Under the pieces are notes generated by a model. It saw only the letters and a program-made list of their open reading frames with translations. It ran no database searches and was not told the origin of the DNA. The position numbers were made by a program, and so were the translations under genes. Positions 11,144-23,513 of a DNA stretch of 64,000 nucleotides are shown piece by piece. The DNA comes from Populus alba (Eukaryota > Streptophyta > Magnoliopsida > Malpighiales > Salicaceae), in NCBI RefSeq assembly GCF_005239225.2, contig NC_133300.1, forward strand, positions 5,795,875 through 5,859,874. Direction: 5' to 3'. Positions within the stretch are counted from its first letter, which is position 1. The number at the start of each line of letters is the position of its first letter.

Positions 11144-12183
11144 AATATTGGTTTTAAATAAATACATATCATGATCACCTTATTTTACAAGTGGAATGTT
11201 CATATAATGAAATTATTACCCCAACATTTTGATTCTTTTTTCATAGCAAGTAGTCTATTTGATTTTGAAAGCTGATGATTTATCAAGAAAAGCAAGCTAA
11301 GAGCTCCATCATCACTCCAAACTAGAAAGGATATCTATTAAGGAAATACTTGGATCGGGATGAAAAAAACCACTTAAAGAGCTCTGAAACCACTTGGATC
11401 TAGAAGTTAAAAAAAATAAATAATGAATAATAAATTGATTAATTCTTATTTAATAACAAGACTTTTATAGAAAATATTGATTCTAGAAAATCAACTAATA
11501 TGTATAAACACTCATATATACCTATGAATTTACTGTGGTTCACATGTAAGAAACTCCTTGTCGAGGACATGTGCACCCTTAGAATTAGTCGGACCTTGGC
11601 CCAGATACTCAATGCTAATCAAAAAATAAAATAAAAAACTGCTATGGCTATATAATTTGTAATTTGTATGTATGCATTCTGCAAAAACTAGTTCAGTTAA
11701 AGAGAAATTAATTTTTATTTTACTTAAATTTGGTCCGCAGGATTCATTTGATTTTTGATGACCATGTTGTTGTTGATTTTTAATTAAGAGCAATGAAATA
11801 ATTCAAATATATATTTCTCTTGTATTTGTGCTAGAAACATATTTATTGTCATTATTATATGTTTTAATTTAGAGTTAAGAAGAAAATATTTATACCAAGC
11901 AAAATACAACATTTGATGAATTTAATAAGACCGTTTAAATAGAACTACAATAAATAATATATAAGTTAAACATTAGAGACTTAATCCTTGTACTTATTTA
12001 TTAATTTTAAACTTGCTTGTCTATCTTATATTAAGATGACATTAACTGAACATTAATTCACAAATAACCGTCATATTGCACCTGTTTTATCATCTAAGCC
12101 ATATATGTGTATATATAGATGTAGGAGTATATGCTTCACCATCAAAATAGAATTTTAGCCCCAAATTATCTAAAAAGATCGCA
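10530..12183. other. Spacer of array unit 1-2
   Basis: Holds the copy 1 3' flank, a (TA)n tract near 11111-11140, a SINE-like tail at about 11505-11640 (GTGCACCCTTAGAATTAGTC, then GGACCTTGGCCCAGATACTC) and the promoter region of copy 2. No further gene is evident. The 87-codon reverse ORF here lies across the SINE-like tail and has no coding character. Confidence 0.6.
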
Positions 12184-12601
12184 ATGGCAAGGTCTAAAAA
12201 CGTTTCATTCGCGGTGCTTATGTTCTTGGGAATAATGTTAATAGCCTCTCCTATCCTTGCCATCGAGAATGAAGATGAATCAGCCGAAGTTGAATATATT
12301 GACAACGAAAATCTAGCTGCATCACCAGAAAGTTCCATGGAGATTTTGCCAGGTTTTCTGAAAAAACTGTGCAAATACGATTTCAAAGCCTACTGGAGAC
12401 AAAGTCTTCGATTACATATTTGGGGATGAAAAGAGCCTGGACTACGATACTTGTAGTGAAGTCACGGGATCCGGTAAAGAATGCCACGATGCTCTGGTTA
12501 AATATGTTGCTGAAGGACCATTGTTTAAGGCTAATTACAATTTTTATTTGAAAAGGGGCGATGACTTGTATAATATTTGCTTGGCTGTATTCGTGGATTA
12601 G
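12184..12601 (+). pseudogene. DD11-like array copy 2, frameshifted
   Basis: Same gene as copy 1, but the run of five A after GGTTTTCTG is six A at 12361-12366. The frame shifts after residue 60, just before the first conserved cysteine, and ends at 12429 after 81 codons. Everything downstream is intact in the shifted frame up to the original TAG at 12599-12601. The product would be a signal peptide plus acidic linker without the cysteine domain. It carries Met at residue 13 like copy 4 and D-N at 40-41. A homopolymer error in the assembly is a possible alternative. Confidence 0.8.
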
Positions 12602-13174
12602 GGCACATATTTCCTTTCGATATTTATCAATGTCAATGATTTTCTATATTGATTCTTTCGATATAGTATAATGTAATAATATGACTGGTTGTGGTAGTGG
12701 TTAAATTAATTTTACATCACTTGGTATTAAACTTAGTTTCCTCTCACCTTGAATATACTCATGATCAAGTCTAATAATATTTATGGAAAAAAAAGGTCTT
12801 TTATATTTATTTCTATCATGAAGTTTTAATTTATTGGTGTGATCGTAAAAATAATATGATATTCTTCAAATAAAGAACTCTGAACTTATAGAAAATGGTT
12901 TTTTTTTAAATATTATTATTTGATTTTATGAAAATCAAAATAGGTATTAGTGAAAATCCATGATTTAAATTTTAAAGAAAAAATATTTTTTTAGGTAAAA
13001 TTATCTTTTTATTCATGTAATTGTTTTTTTTACTAAAACATATTATTATTAGCAACATAGTTTTTTGTCAAAAAGCTAAAAACTAAACGATTAACATTAA
13101 TGAAAAAAAAACAAAACTTTTCTTTAATTGACACTTTCTTTTCTTATTCATGTTATTTTGTTTTATGAAACATG

Positions 13175-13211
<37 letters not shown>

Positions 13212-14252
13212 AATATTGGTTTTAAATAAATACATATCATGATCACCTTATTTTACAAGTGGAATGTTCATATAATGAAATTATTACCCCAACATTTTGA
13301 TTCTTTTTTCATAGCAAGTAGTCTATTTGATTTTGAAAGCTGATGATTTATCAAGAAAAGCAAGCTAAGAGCTCCATCATCACTCCAAACTAGAAAGGAT
13401 ATCTATTAAGGAAATACTTGGATCGGGATGAAAAAAACCACTTAAAGAGCTCTGAAACCACTTGGATCTAGAAGTTAAAAAAAATAAATAATGAATAATA
13501 AATTGATTAATTCTTATTTAATAACAAGACTTTTATAGAAAATATTGATTCTAGAAAATCAACTAATATGTATAAACACTCATATATACCTATGAATTTA
13601 CTGTGGTTCACATGTAAGAAACTCCTTGTCGAGGACATGTGCACCCTTAGAATTAGTCGGACCTTGGCCCAGATACTCAATGCTAATCAAAAAATAAAAA
13701 TAAAAAACTGCTATGGCTATATAATTTGTAATTTGTATGTATGCATTCTGCAAAAACTAGTTCAGTTAAAGAGAAATTAATTTTTATTTTACTTAAATTT
13801 GGTCCGCAGGATTCATTTGATTTTTGATGACCATGTTGTTGTTGATTTTTAATTAAGAGCAATGAAATAATTCAAATATATATTCTCTTGTATTTGTGCT
13901 AGAAACATATTTATTGTCATTATTATATGTTTTAATTTAGAGTTAAGAAGAAAATATTTTATACCAAGCAAAATACAACATTTGATGAATTTAATAAGAC
14001 CGTTTAAATAGAACTACAATAAATAATATATAAGTTAAACATTAGAGACTTAATCCTTGTACTTATTTATTAATTTTAAACTTGCTTGTCTATCTTATAT
14101 TAAGATGACATTAACTGAACATTAATTCACAAATAACCGTCATATTGCACCTGTTTTATCATCTAAGCCATATATGTGTATATATAGATGTAGGAGTATA
14201 TGCTTCACCATCAAAATAGAATTTTAGCCCCAAATTATCTAAAAAGATCGCA
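12602..14252. other. Spacer of array unit 2-3
   Basis: Near-identical to the unit 1-2 spacer. (TA)n at about 13179-13208 and a SINE-like tail at about 13575-13690. No additional gene is supported. Confidence 0.6.
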
Positions 14253-14670
14253 ATGGCAAGGTCTAAAAACGTTTCATTCGCGGTGCTTCTGTTCTTGGGA
14301 ATAATGTTAATAGCCTCTCCTATCCTTGCCATCGAGAATGAAGATGAATCAGCCGAAGTTGAATATATTGACAACGAAAATCTAGCTGCATCACCAGAAA
14401 GTTCCATGGAGATTTTGCCAGGTTTTCTGAAAAACTGTGCAAATACGATTTCAAAGCCTACTGGAGACAAAGTCTTCGATTACATATTTGGGGATGAAAA
14501 GAGCCTGGACTACGATACTTGTAGTGAAGTCACGGGATCCGGTAAAGAATGCCACGATGCTCTGGTTAAATATGTTGCTGAAGGACCATTGTTTAAGGCT
14601 AAATTACAATTTTTATTTGAAAAGGGGCGATGACTTGTATAATATTTGCTTGGCTGTATTCGTGGATTAG
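14253..14670 (+). pseudogene. DD11-like array copy 3, late frameshift (126 aa product possible)
   Basis: Intact signal peptide and first three cysteines. An extra A at 14601-14603 (GCTAAATTAC instead of GCTAATTAC) shifts the frame after residue 116. The new frame ends at 14633, giving a 126-residue product ending in EKGR and lacking the last cysteine (132) and the hydrophobic C-terminus. Because a disulfide partner is lost, I call it probably non-functional, but a truncated secreted protein could still be made. The original stop is at 14668-14670. Confidence 0.75.
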
Positions 14671-16312
14671 GGCACATATTTCCTTTCGATATTTATCAAT
14701 GTCAATGATTTTCTATATTGATTCTTTCGATATAGTATAATGTAATAATATGACTGGTTGTGGTAGTGGTTAAATTAATTTTACATCACTTGGTATTAAA
14801 CTTAGTTTCCTCTCACCTTGAATATACTCATGATCAAGTCTAATAATATTTATGGAAAAAAAAAGGTCTTTTATATTTATTTCTATCATGAAGTTTTAAT
14901 TTATTGTGTGATCGTAAAAATAATATGATATTCTTCAAATAAAGAACTCTGAACTTATAGAAAATGGTTTTTTTTTAAATATTATTATTTGATTTTATGA
15001 AAATCAAAATAGGTATTAGTGAAAATCCATGATTTAAATTTTAAAGAAAAAATATTTTTTTAGGTAAAATTATCTTTTTTATTCATGTAATTGTTTTTTT
15101 TACTAAAACATATTATTATTAGCAACATAGTTTTTTGTCAAAAAGCTAAAAACTAAACGATTAACATTAATTAAAAAAAACAAAACTTTTCTTTAATTGA
15201 CACTTTCTTTTCTTATTCATGTTATTTTGTTTTATGAAACATGCTTTTATATTATATATATATATATATAAACAATATTGGTTTTAAATAAATACATATC
15301 ATGATCACCTTATTTTACAAGTGGAATGTTCATATAATGAAATTATTACCCCAACATTTTGATTCTTTTTTCATAGCAAGTAGTCTATTTGATTTTGAAA
15401 GCTGATGATTTATCAAGAAAAGCAAGCTAAGAGCTCCATCATCACCCCAAACTAGAAAGGATATCGATTAAAGAAATACTTGGATCGGGATGAAAAAAAA
15501 CCACTTAAAGAGCTCTGAAACCACTTGGATCTAGAAGTTAAAAAAAATAAATAATGAATAATAAATTGATTAATTCTTATTTAATAACAAGACTTTTATA
15601 GAAAATATTGATTCTAGAAAATCAACTAATATGTATAAACACTCATATATACCTATGAATTTACTGTGGTTCACATGTAAGAAACTCCTTGTCGAGGACA
15701 TGTGCACCCTTAGAATTAGTCGGACCTTGGCCCAGATACTCAATGCTAATCAAAAAAAAAATAAAAAACTGCTATGGCTATATAATTTGTAATTTGTATG
15801 TATGCATTCTGCAAAAACTAGTTCAGTTAAAGAGAAATTAATTTTTATTTTACTTAAATTTGGTCCGCAGGATTCATTTGATTTTTGATGACCATGTTGT
15901 TGTTGATTTTTAATTAAGAGCAATGAAATAATTCAAATATATATTCTCTTGTATTTGTGCTAGAAACATATTTATTGTCATTATTATATGTTTTAATTTA
16001 GAGTTAAGAAGAAAATATTTATACCAAGCAAAATACAACATTTGATGAATTTAATAAGACCGTTTAAATAGAACTACAATAAATAATATATAAGTTAAAC
16101 ATTAGAGACTTAATCCTTGTACTTATTTATTAATTTTAAACTTGCTTGTCTATCTTATATTAAGATGACATTAACTGAACATTAATTCACAAATAACCGT
16201 CATATTGCACCTGTTTTATCATCTAAGCCATATATGTCTATATATAGATGTAGGAGTATATGCTTCACCATCAAAATAGAATTTTAGCCCCAAATTATCT
16301 AAAAAGATCGCA
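14671..16312. other. Spacer of array unit 3-4
   Basis: Same layout as the other spacers. The (TA)n tract is short and interrupted (about 15247-15270), with a SINE-like tail at about 15655-15770. No gene seen. Confidence 0.6.
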
Positions 16313-16729
16313 ATGGCAAGGTCTAAAAACGTTTCATTCGCGGTGCTTATGTTCTTGGGAATAATGTTAATAGCCTCTCCTATCCTTGCCATCGAGAATG
16401 AAGATGAATCAGCCGAAGTTGAATATATTGACAACGAAAATCTAGCTGCATCACCAGAAAGTTCCATGGAGATTTTGCCAGGTTTTCTGAAAAACTGTGC
16501 AAATACGATTTCAAAGCCTACTGGAGACAAAGTCTTCGATTACATATTTGGGGATGAAAAGAGCCTGGACTACGATACTTGTAGTGAAGTCACGGGATCC
16601 GGTAAAGAATGCCACGATGCTCTGGTTAAATATGTTGCTGAAGGACCATTGTTTAAGGCTAATTACAATTTTTATTTGAAAAGGGGCGATGACTTGTATA
16701 ATATTTGCTTGGCTGTATTCGTGGATTAG
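16313..16729 (+). CDS. DD11-like small secreted protein, array copy 4 (intact, 138 aa)
   Basis: Full-length copy with signal peptide and four cysteines at 62, 90, 100 and 132. It differs from copy 1 by Met at residue 13 and D-N at 40-41, so its N-terminal half matches copy 2 while its frame is undamaged. Coding and flanking DNA are almost identical to units 1-3, as expected from recent duplication or gene conversion. Predicted extracellular; family role in female reproductive cells is by analogy. Confidence 0.85.
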   Translation: MARSKNVSFAVLMFLGIMLIASPILAIENEDESAEVEYIDNENLAASPESSMEILPGFLKNCANTISKPTGDKVFDYIFGDEKSLDYDTCSEVTGSGKECHDALVKYVAEGPLFKANYNFYLKRGDDLYNICLAVFVD

Positions 16730-17303
16730 GGCACATATTTCCTTTCGATATTTATCAATGTCAATGATTTTCTATATTGATTCTTTCGATATAGTATAAT
16801 GTAATAATATGACTGGTTGTGGTAGTGGTTAAATTAATTTTACATCACTTGGTATTAAACTTAGTTTCCTCTCACCTTGAATATACTCATGATCAAGTCT
16901 AATAATATTTATGGAAAAAAAAGGTCTTTTATATTTATTTCTATCATGAAGTTTTAATTTATTGGTGTGATCGTAAAAATAATATGATATTCTTCAAATA
17001 AAGAACTCTGAACTTATAGAAAATGGTTTTTTTTTTAAATATTATTATTTGATTTTATGAAAATCAAAATAGGTATTTGTGAAAATCCATGATTTAAATT
17101 TTAAAGAAAAAATATTTTTTTAGGTAAAATTATCTTTTTATTCATGTAATTGTTTTTTTTACTAAAACATATTATTATTAGCAACATAGTTTTTTTGTCA
17201 AAAAGCTAAAAACTAAACGATTAACATTAATTAAAAAAAACAAAACTTTTCTTTAATTGACACTTTCTTTTCTTATTCATGTTATTTTGTTTTATGAAAC
17301 ATG

Positions 17304-17342
<39 letters not shown>

Positions 17343-18401
17343 ATATATATATATATATAAACAATATTGGTTTTAAATAAATACATATCATGATCACCTT
17401 ACTTTACAAGTGGAATGTTCATATAATGAAATTATTACCCCAACATTTTGATTCTTTTTTCATAGCAAGTAGTCTATTTGATTTTGAAAGCTGATGATTT
17501 ATCAAGAAAAGCAAGCTAAGAGCTCCATCATCACTCCAAACTAGAAAGGATATCTAGGAAGGAAATACTTGGATCGGGATGAAAAAAACCAATTAAAGAG
17601 CTCTGAAACCAATTGGATCTAGAAGTTGAAAAAAAAATAATGAATGATAAATTGATTAATTCTTATTTAATAACTAGACTTTTATACAAAATATTGATTC
17701 TAGAAAATCAACTAATATGTATAAACACTCATATATACTTATGAATTTACTGTGGTTCACATGCAAGAAACTCCTTGTCGAGGACATGTGCACCCTTAGA
17801 ATTAGTCGGACCTTGGCCCAGATACTCAATGCTAATCAAAAAATAAAAAAAAAAACTGCTATGGCTATATAATTTGTAATTTGTATGTATGCATTATGCA
17901 AAAACTAGTTCTGTTAAAGAGAAATTAATTTTTATTTTTCTTAAATTTGGTCCGCCAGGATTCATTTGATTTTTTGATGACCATGTTGCTGTTGATTTTT
18001 AATTAAGAGCAATGAAATAATTCAAATATATATTCTCTTGTATTTGTGCTAGAAACATATTTATTGTCATTATTATATGTTTTAATTTAGAGTTAAGAAG
18101 AAAATATTTATACCAAGCAAAATACAACATTTGATGAATTTAATAAGACCGTTTAAATAGAACTACAATAAATAATATATAAGTTAAACATTAGAGACTT
18201 AATCCTTGTACTTATTTATTAATTTTAAACTTGCTTGTCTATCTTATATTAAGATGACATTAACTGAACATTAATTCACAAATAACCGTCATATTGCACA
18301 TGTTTTATCATCTAAGCCATATATGTATATATATAGATGTAGGAGTATATGCTTCACCATCAAAATAGAATTTTAGCCTTAAATTATCTAAAAAGATCAC
18401 A
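16730..18401. other. Spacer of array unit 4-5
   Basis: Contains the longest (TA)n region of the array, two TA runs separated by AAAC (about 17308-17360). A SINE-like tail lies at about 17745-17850. Divergence from spacers 1-3 begins here (for example CAATTAAAGAG for CACTTAAAGAG). Confidence 0.6.
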
Positions 18402-18818
18402 ATGGCAAGGTCTAACAACGTTTCATTCGCGGTGCTTCTGTTCTTGGGAATAATGTTAATAGCCTCTCCTATCCTTGCCATCGAGAATGAAGATGAATCA
18501 GCCGAAGTTGAATATATTGACAACGAAAATCTAGCTGCATCACCAGAAAGTTCCATGGAGATTTTGCCAGGTTTTCTGAAAAACTGTGCAAATACGATTT
18601 CAAAGCCTACTGGAGACAAAGTCTTCGATTACATATTTGGGGATGAAAAGAGCCTGGACTACGATACTTGTAGTGAAGTCACGGGATCCGGTAAAGAATG
18701 CCACGATGCTCTGGTTAAATATGTTGCTGAAGGACCATTGTTTAAGGCTAATTACAATTTTTATTTGAAAAGGGGCGATGACTTGTATAATATTTGCTTG
18801 GCTGTATTCGTGGATTAG
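18402..18818 (+). CDS. DD11-like small secreted protein, array copy 5 (intact, 138 aa)
   Basis: Full-length, with Asn instead of Lys at residue 5 (MARSNN). The protein is identical to copy 6 (23097-23513), and both share the leader variant TTTTAGCCTTAAATTATC and ATCACAATGG before the start. Signal peptide, acidic linker and four-cysteine domain as in the other copies. Copies 5 and 6 are therefore direct relatives separated by a block duplication and a later insertion. Confidence 0.85.
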   Translation: MARSNNVSFAVLLFLGIMLIASPILAIENEDESAEVEYIDNENLAASPESSMEILPGFLKNCANTISKPTGDKVFDYIFGDEKSLDYDTCSEVTGSGKECHDALVKYVAEGPLFKANYNFYLKRGDDLYNICLAVFVD

Positions 18819-20106
18819 GGCACATATTTCCTTTCGATATTTATCAATGTCAATGATTTTCTATATTGATTCTTTCGATATAGTATAATGTAATAATATG
18901 ACTGGTTGTGGTACTGGTTAAATTAATTTTACATCACTTGGTATTAAACTTAGTTTCCTCTCACCTTGAATATACTCATGATCACATCTAATAATTTTTA
19001 TGAAAAAAAAAAAGGTCTTTTATATTTATTTCTATCATGAAGTTTTAGTTTATTGTTGTGATCGTAAAAATAATATGATATTCTTCAAATAAAAAACTTT
19101 AACTTATAGAAAATGGTTTCTTTTTTTAATATTTTTATTTGATTTTATGAAAATCAAAATAGGTATTCGTGAAAATCCATGATTTAAATTTTAAAGAAAA
19201 AAAAATATTTTTTAAGTAAAATTATCTTTTTATTCATGTAATTTTTTCTTACTAAAACATATTATTATTAGCAACGTAGTTTTTTTTGTCAAAAAGCTAA
19301 AAACTAAACGATTAACATTATTAAAAAAAAAAAAAAACTTTTCTTTAATTGACACTCTTTTCTTATTCATGTTATTTTGTTTTATGAAAACATGCTTTAT
19401 ATATATATATATAAACAATTTTGTTTTTAAATTAATTCATATCATGATCACCTTATTTTACAAGTGGAATGTTCATATAATGAAATTATTACCCCAACAT
19501 TTTGATTCTTTTTTTCATAGCAAGTAGTCTATTTGATTTTGTAAGGTGATGATTTATCAAGAAAAGCAAGCTATGAGCTTCATCATCACTCCAAACTAGA
19601 AAGGATATCTAGCAAGGAAATACTTGGATCAGGCTGAAAAAACCACTTAAAGAGCTCTGAAACCACTTGGATCTAGAAGTAAAAAAAAAAAATAATGAAT
19701 GATAAATTGATTAATTCTTATTTAATAACAAGACTTTTATATAAATGTTGATTCTAGAAAATCAACTAATATGTATAAACACTCATATATATATGAATTT
19801 ACCGTGGTTCACTTGCAAGAATCTCCTTGTCAAGGTCATGTGCACCCCAAGAATTAGTCGGACCTTGGCCATATACTCGATTCTAATCTAAAAAAAAAAA
19901 ACTACTTTCGCTATATAAATTGTAATTTGTATATACGCACTTTGCAAAAACTAGTTCTATTAAAGGGAAATCAATATTTGTTGTTCTTAAATTTGATTTG
20001 TAGGATTCATTTGATTTTTGATAACCTAGTTGTTGTTTCTTTTTATTCAAGAGCCATGAAGTAATCCAAATATATATTTTCTTGTCTTTGTGCTAGAAAC
20101 ATATTT
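18819..20106. other. 3' flank of copy 5 and truncated promoter of a lost neighbour
   Basis: Runs through a short (TA)n (about 19397-19411) and a SINE-like tail (about 19800-19890), then begins the promoter type found before copies 7 and 8 (GTTCTATTAAAGGGAAATCA). This breaks off at about 20098 after GCTAGAAACATATTTATA, where sequence from the 8.1-kb region begins. No gene follows, so a unit boundary was cut here. Confidence 0.6.
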
Positions 20107-20840
20107 ATAAAAAGTTGTCTAAAGCTGGGTTGGCTTTTTAAAGAAAAAGATTATAAAAAACTCAATACCACAAAAATTATGGTTTTCTCATTGATATCTA
20201 AAAACATGACATTACTTATTATTTATTTTTTTTATTTGATGTGGCTCGCAATTATTTAATTCCTTGAGTAATTTATAGAAAAAAAGTACATTTTAACCAT
20301 ATTCTTCCCATTGATAATGTTTTAGAAATTCAAGAAATTACTTAGGTAACATTTGAATTTACGATCTTTTTATTGAATATACAATGTGTTATTATTTTTT
20401 TTATGACAAGAAACATAAAGAATACCACCATTACCTTCCAAACATGTACTGCCACTGTGTTTATCACCAAGAAAGTCTCCATTGAAATTAATTTTGATGG
20501 AGGAGGCTGCCATAAAACCTGCTAAGGCTTGTCATATGAACCTAAAAAAAGAAAAAGTCTTTTTAACCAATTTAAAGTTGGTAAGCTGTCAATGCTCAAA
20601 TTCGAGACGTGATATCGATCAAAGCTATTCCATAGCATAGAGGAGAAGAGCTAGAACTTAGTAATGCATTTTGTTCAAGATTTTAGATTTGACTCTTGCT
20701 AGATGGGAACAATACTAGGTGTAAACAATTCCATGAGGCCATTACCTTTGGGCAAAGTGCATGAATTACCCGTGGTTCACTTACATAAACTTCTTATCGA
20801 GGACCTGTGCACTCTAAGGATTAGTCAGGCCTTGGCCTGG
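20107..20840. repeat. Duplicate of the array's left flank (8130-8230 joined to 8915-9546)
   Basis: 20107-20206 matches about 8130-8230 (CAATACCACAAAAATTATGG, TTCTCATTGATATCTAAAAA). From 20206 it matches 8915 onward, so roughly 690 bases are missing relative to the original. It continues to GGCCTTGGCCTGG at 20840, where the solo-LTR-like insertion interrupts it. The match resumes at 22531 with ATACTTGGTGCTAATAAAAA. Confidence 0.75.
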
Positions 20841-21177
20841 TGACACGACCAAAAGATTGATGTCTTCTCCCAAGTGCAAGAGTGTCGAAGTAATAAATAA
20901 CCCAGCAAGACCGGGGTCGAACCACAAAGAGGTTAATTATATAAATTATAAATAACAAGACGACAACAACAACAACAATAATAATAACAATAATAGCAAT
21001 AATAGTAATAGTAATAGTAATATTAATAGTAATAGTAATAACAACAATAATAATACTCAGTACGTGGCGTTGTTATACCTGAGAATGATCTAAAAAATCG
21101 AGTCACAGGTTTCCAGCCTATTTACTGAGTTTATGAAAAGATCAAAGAGATATATTATATAATATAAACAGAATGTA

Positions 21178-21222
<45 letters not shown>

Positions 21223-22525
21223 AGTAGTATAGTAGTAGTAGTAGTAGTAGTAGTAATAATAATAAAAGAAGAAGATGAAGAAATTAATGAGAACTTTGAG
21301 ATGAAAGATTAATGTAAGGATTAAACAATGATAAAAACAAATATCAAGGTTAGAGGATCCACTAATGGTATTTCAAACAAGTATAATATAAACTCTTATT
21401 ATTCAATTGGAAACCACACACAAAGGAGGTTTCAATCGGATGATTTCTCATTAATAGCTCATTATAAATTATTAACATGATATATTAATTATCTTATTTA
21501 CATAACACCAAACTTTTAAATATTATCAAGAATTCATGATATTAACTGATGTTAACAACAAATCAAGTTCCTTTCATAGCCCAGGTGTAGGTAATACCAT
21601 ATGGTTGGGCTATGAGAGTACCAAGCATTTGTTGTACCAAGTGTTATACAACACAAATCTAGATTAACCATTTAACAAGCAAGGTATTAAGAATTAGTAA
21701 GATAAAAAGATAAGACATGTTAATATTAAACATTAAGGTCCATGTTGAGTTTACACCATACTTATTCTTACACCATTAGTGTAACATTTTCACTTTGACA
21801 TAATAAATTTAGCTAAACATAATGAAGAAGAGAAACATAAATAAACAAAACAAGAACATACAGAAAATACAAGTTAACTAAGTAAAGGAAAGGAAATGAA
21901 AAACATAAACAAGATATTAATGAAAGCAAAACTTAAAAATTACAAAAAAAAATATAAAGAGAGAAATAAAGAGCATGAACTTGATCTGGACAACCAAGCC
22001 CCCAAATACATGGCAAATGCCTCCTTTTAGAGGCCAAAATTCAGAATTATTGATTTGATGACTAATTGTTGAGTGGGTGGCCAACTCTTGACTTTGTGAA
22101 AATCCTTATCTTCTTGTTTGAATAAAACGAAAATACTAGCATCAGAACTGGGTCCACTTAAAAACATGAAAGTTGCAGGAAATTGTCTTAACAAATCTGT
22201 GTAAAAATTTGAGGTCATTTGGACTTCTAAAACTCGAGATATGACCCAATTACTGAACAATGTTCTAGTTTGGACTGCACCAACATCTCTTTTCTAAGTT
22301 TGGCCCTCTCTTTGTCCTTTCAATTTCCATACTTGAACTTATCAATCAATCCTTTGATTTATGTGATAGGCATGCATTTAAGATGAACATTTACCATATA
22401 TTAAGGCATTTTATAGTATTATACTTGTTATTATAAAACATGCTTTAGTTAAGGAGTTATTGATACTTTAAGTGCAAAATGATGATATAAAACCTCGATA
22501 AATATACACTTTTAAGTACTAATCA
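20841..22525. mobile_element. Solo-LTR-like insertion, 1685 bp, flanked by CCTGG duplications
   Basis: Begins TGACACGACC and ends GTACTAATCA (TG...CA termini) and is flanked on both sides by CCTGG (20836-20840 and 22526-22530). The uninterrupted version of the target survives at about 9541-9552 (GGCCTGGATACTTGG), so the ends are exact. There is no coding ORF and no internal retroelement domain. It contains simple repeats (AAT/AGT-type at about 20960-21040 and 21178-21265) and a tRNA-T-loop-like GGGGTCGAACC at 20914-20923. Features fit a solo LTR left by recombination of an LTR retrotransposon; the superfamily is not determined. Confidence 0.8.
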
Positions 22526-23096
22526 CCTGGATACTTGGTGCTAATAAAAAACTTGCTTTAGCCATATATGTTGTAATTTGTATGTATGCATTCTGCAAAA
22601 ACTAGTTCTGTTAAAGAGAAATTAATTTTTATTTTTCTTAAATTTGATTCGCAGGATTCATTTGATTTTTGATGACCATGTTGTTGTTGATTTTTAATTA
22701 AGAGCAATGAAATAATTCAAATATATATTCTCTTGTATTTGTGCTAGAAACATATTTATAGTCATTATTATATGTTTTAATTTAGAGTTAAGAAGAAAAT
22801 ATTTATACCAAGCAAAATACAACATTTGATGAATTTAATAAGACCGTTTAAATAGAACTACAATAAATAATATATAAGTTAAACATTAAAGACTTAATCC
22901 TTGTACTTATTTATTAATTTTAAACTTGCTTGTCTATCTTATATGAAGATGACATTAATTGAACATTAATTCACAAATAACCGTCATATTGCACCTGTTT
23001 TATCATCTAAGCCATATATGTATATATATAGATGTAGGAGTATATGTTTCACCATCAAAATAGAATTTTAGCCTTAAATTATCTAAAAAGATCACA

Positions 23097-23513
23097 ATGG
23101 CAAGGTCTAACAACGTTTCATTCGCGGTGCTTCTGTTCTTGGGAATAATGTTAATAGCCTCTCCTATCCTTGCCATCGAGAATGAAGATGAATCAGCCGA
23201 AGTTGAATATATTGACAACGAAAATCTAGCTGCATCACCAGAAAGTTCCATGGAGATTTTGCCAGGTTTTCTGAAAAACTGTGCAAATACGATTTCAAAG
23301 CCTACTGGAGACAAAGTCTTCGATTACATATTTGGGGATGAAAAGAGCCTGGACTACGATACTTGTAGTGAAGTCACGGGATCCGGTAAAGAATGCCACG
23401 ATGCTCTGGTTAAATATGTTGCTGAAGGACCATTGTTTAAGGCTAATTACAATTTTTATTTGAAAAGGGGCGATGACTTGTATAATATTTGCTTGGCTGT
23501 ATTCGTGGATTAG
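23097..23513 (+). CDS. DD11-like small secreted protein, array copy 6 (intact, 138 aa)
   Basis: Protein identical to copy 5. Intact signal peptide and cysteines 62, 90, 100 and 132. Its upstream DNA back to about 22526 is the copy-1-type promoter with the SINE-like tail, reached through the duplicated flank at 20107-20840. Differences from copy 5 are confined to a few flanking bases (for example CACATATTTTCTTTCG after the stop). Good candidate for an expressed gene; predicted extracellular. Confidence 0.85.
   Translation: MARSNNVSFAVLLFLGIMLIASPILAIENEDESAEVEYIDNENLAASPESSMEILPGFLKNCANTISKPTGDKVFDYIFGDEKSLDYDTCSEVTGSGKECHDALVKYVAEGPLFKANYNFYLKRGDDLYNICLAVFVD

Noticed and set aside
22027..22260. 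77-codon reverse ORF
   Set aside because: Lies inside the solo-LTR-like insertion with no recognisable domain; the element is non-coding.
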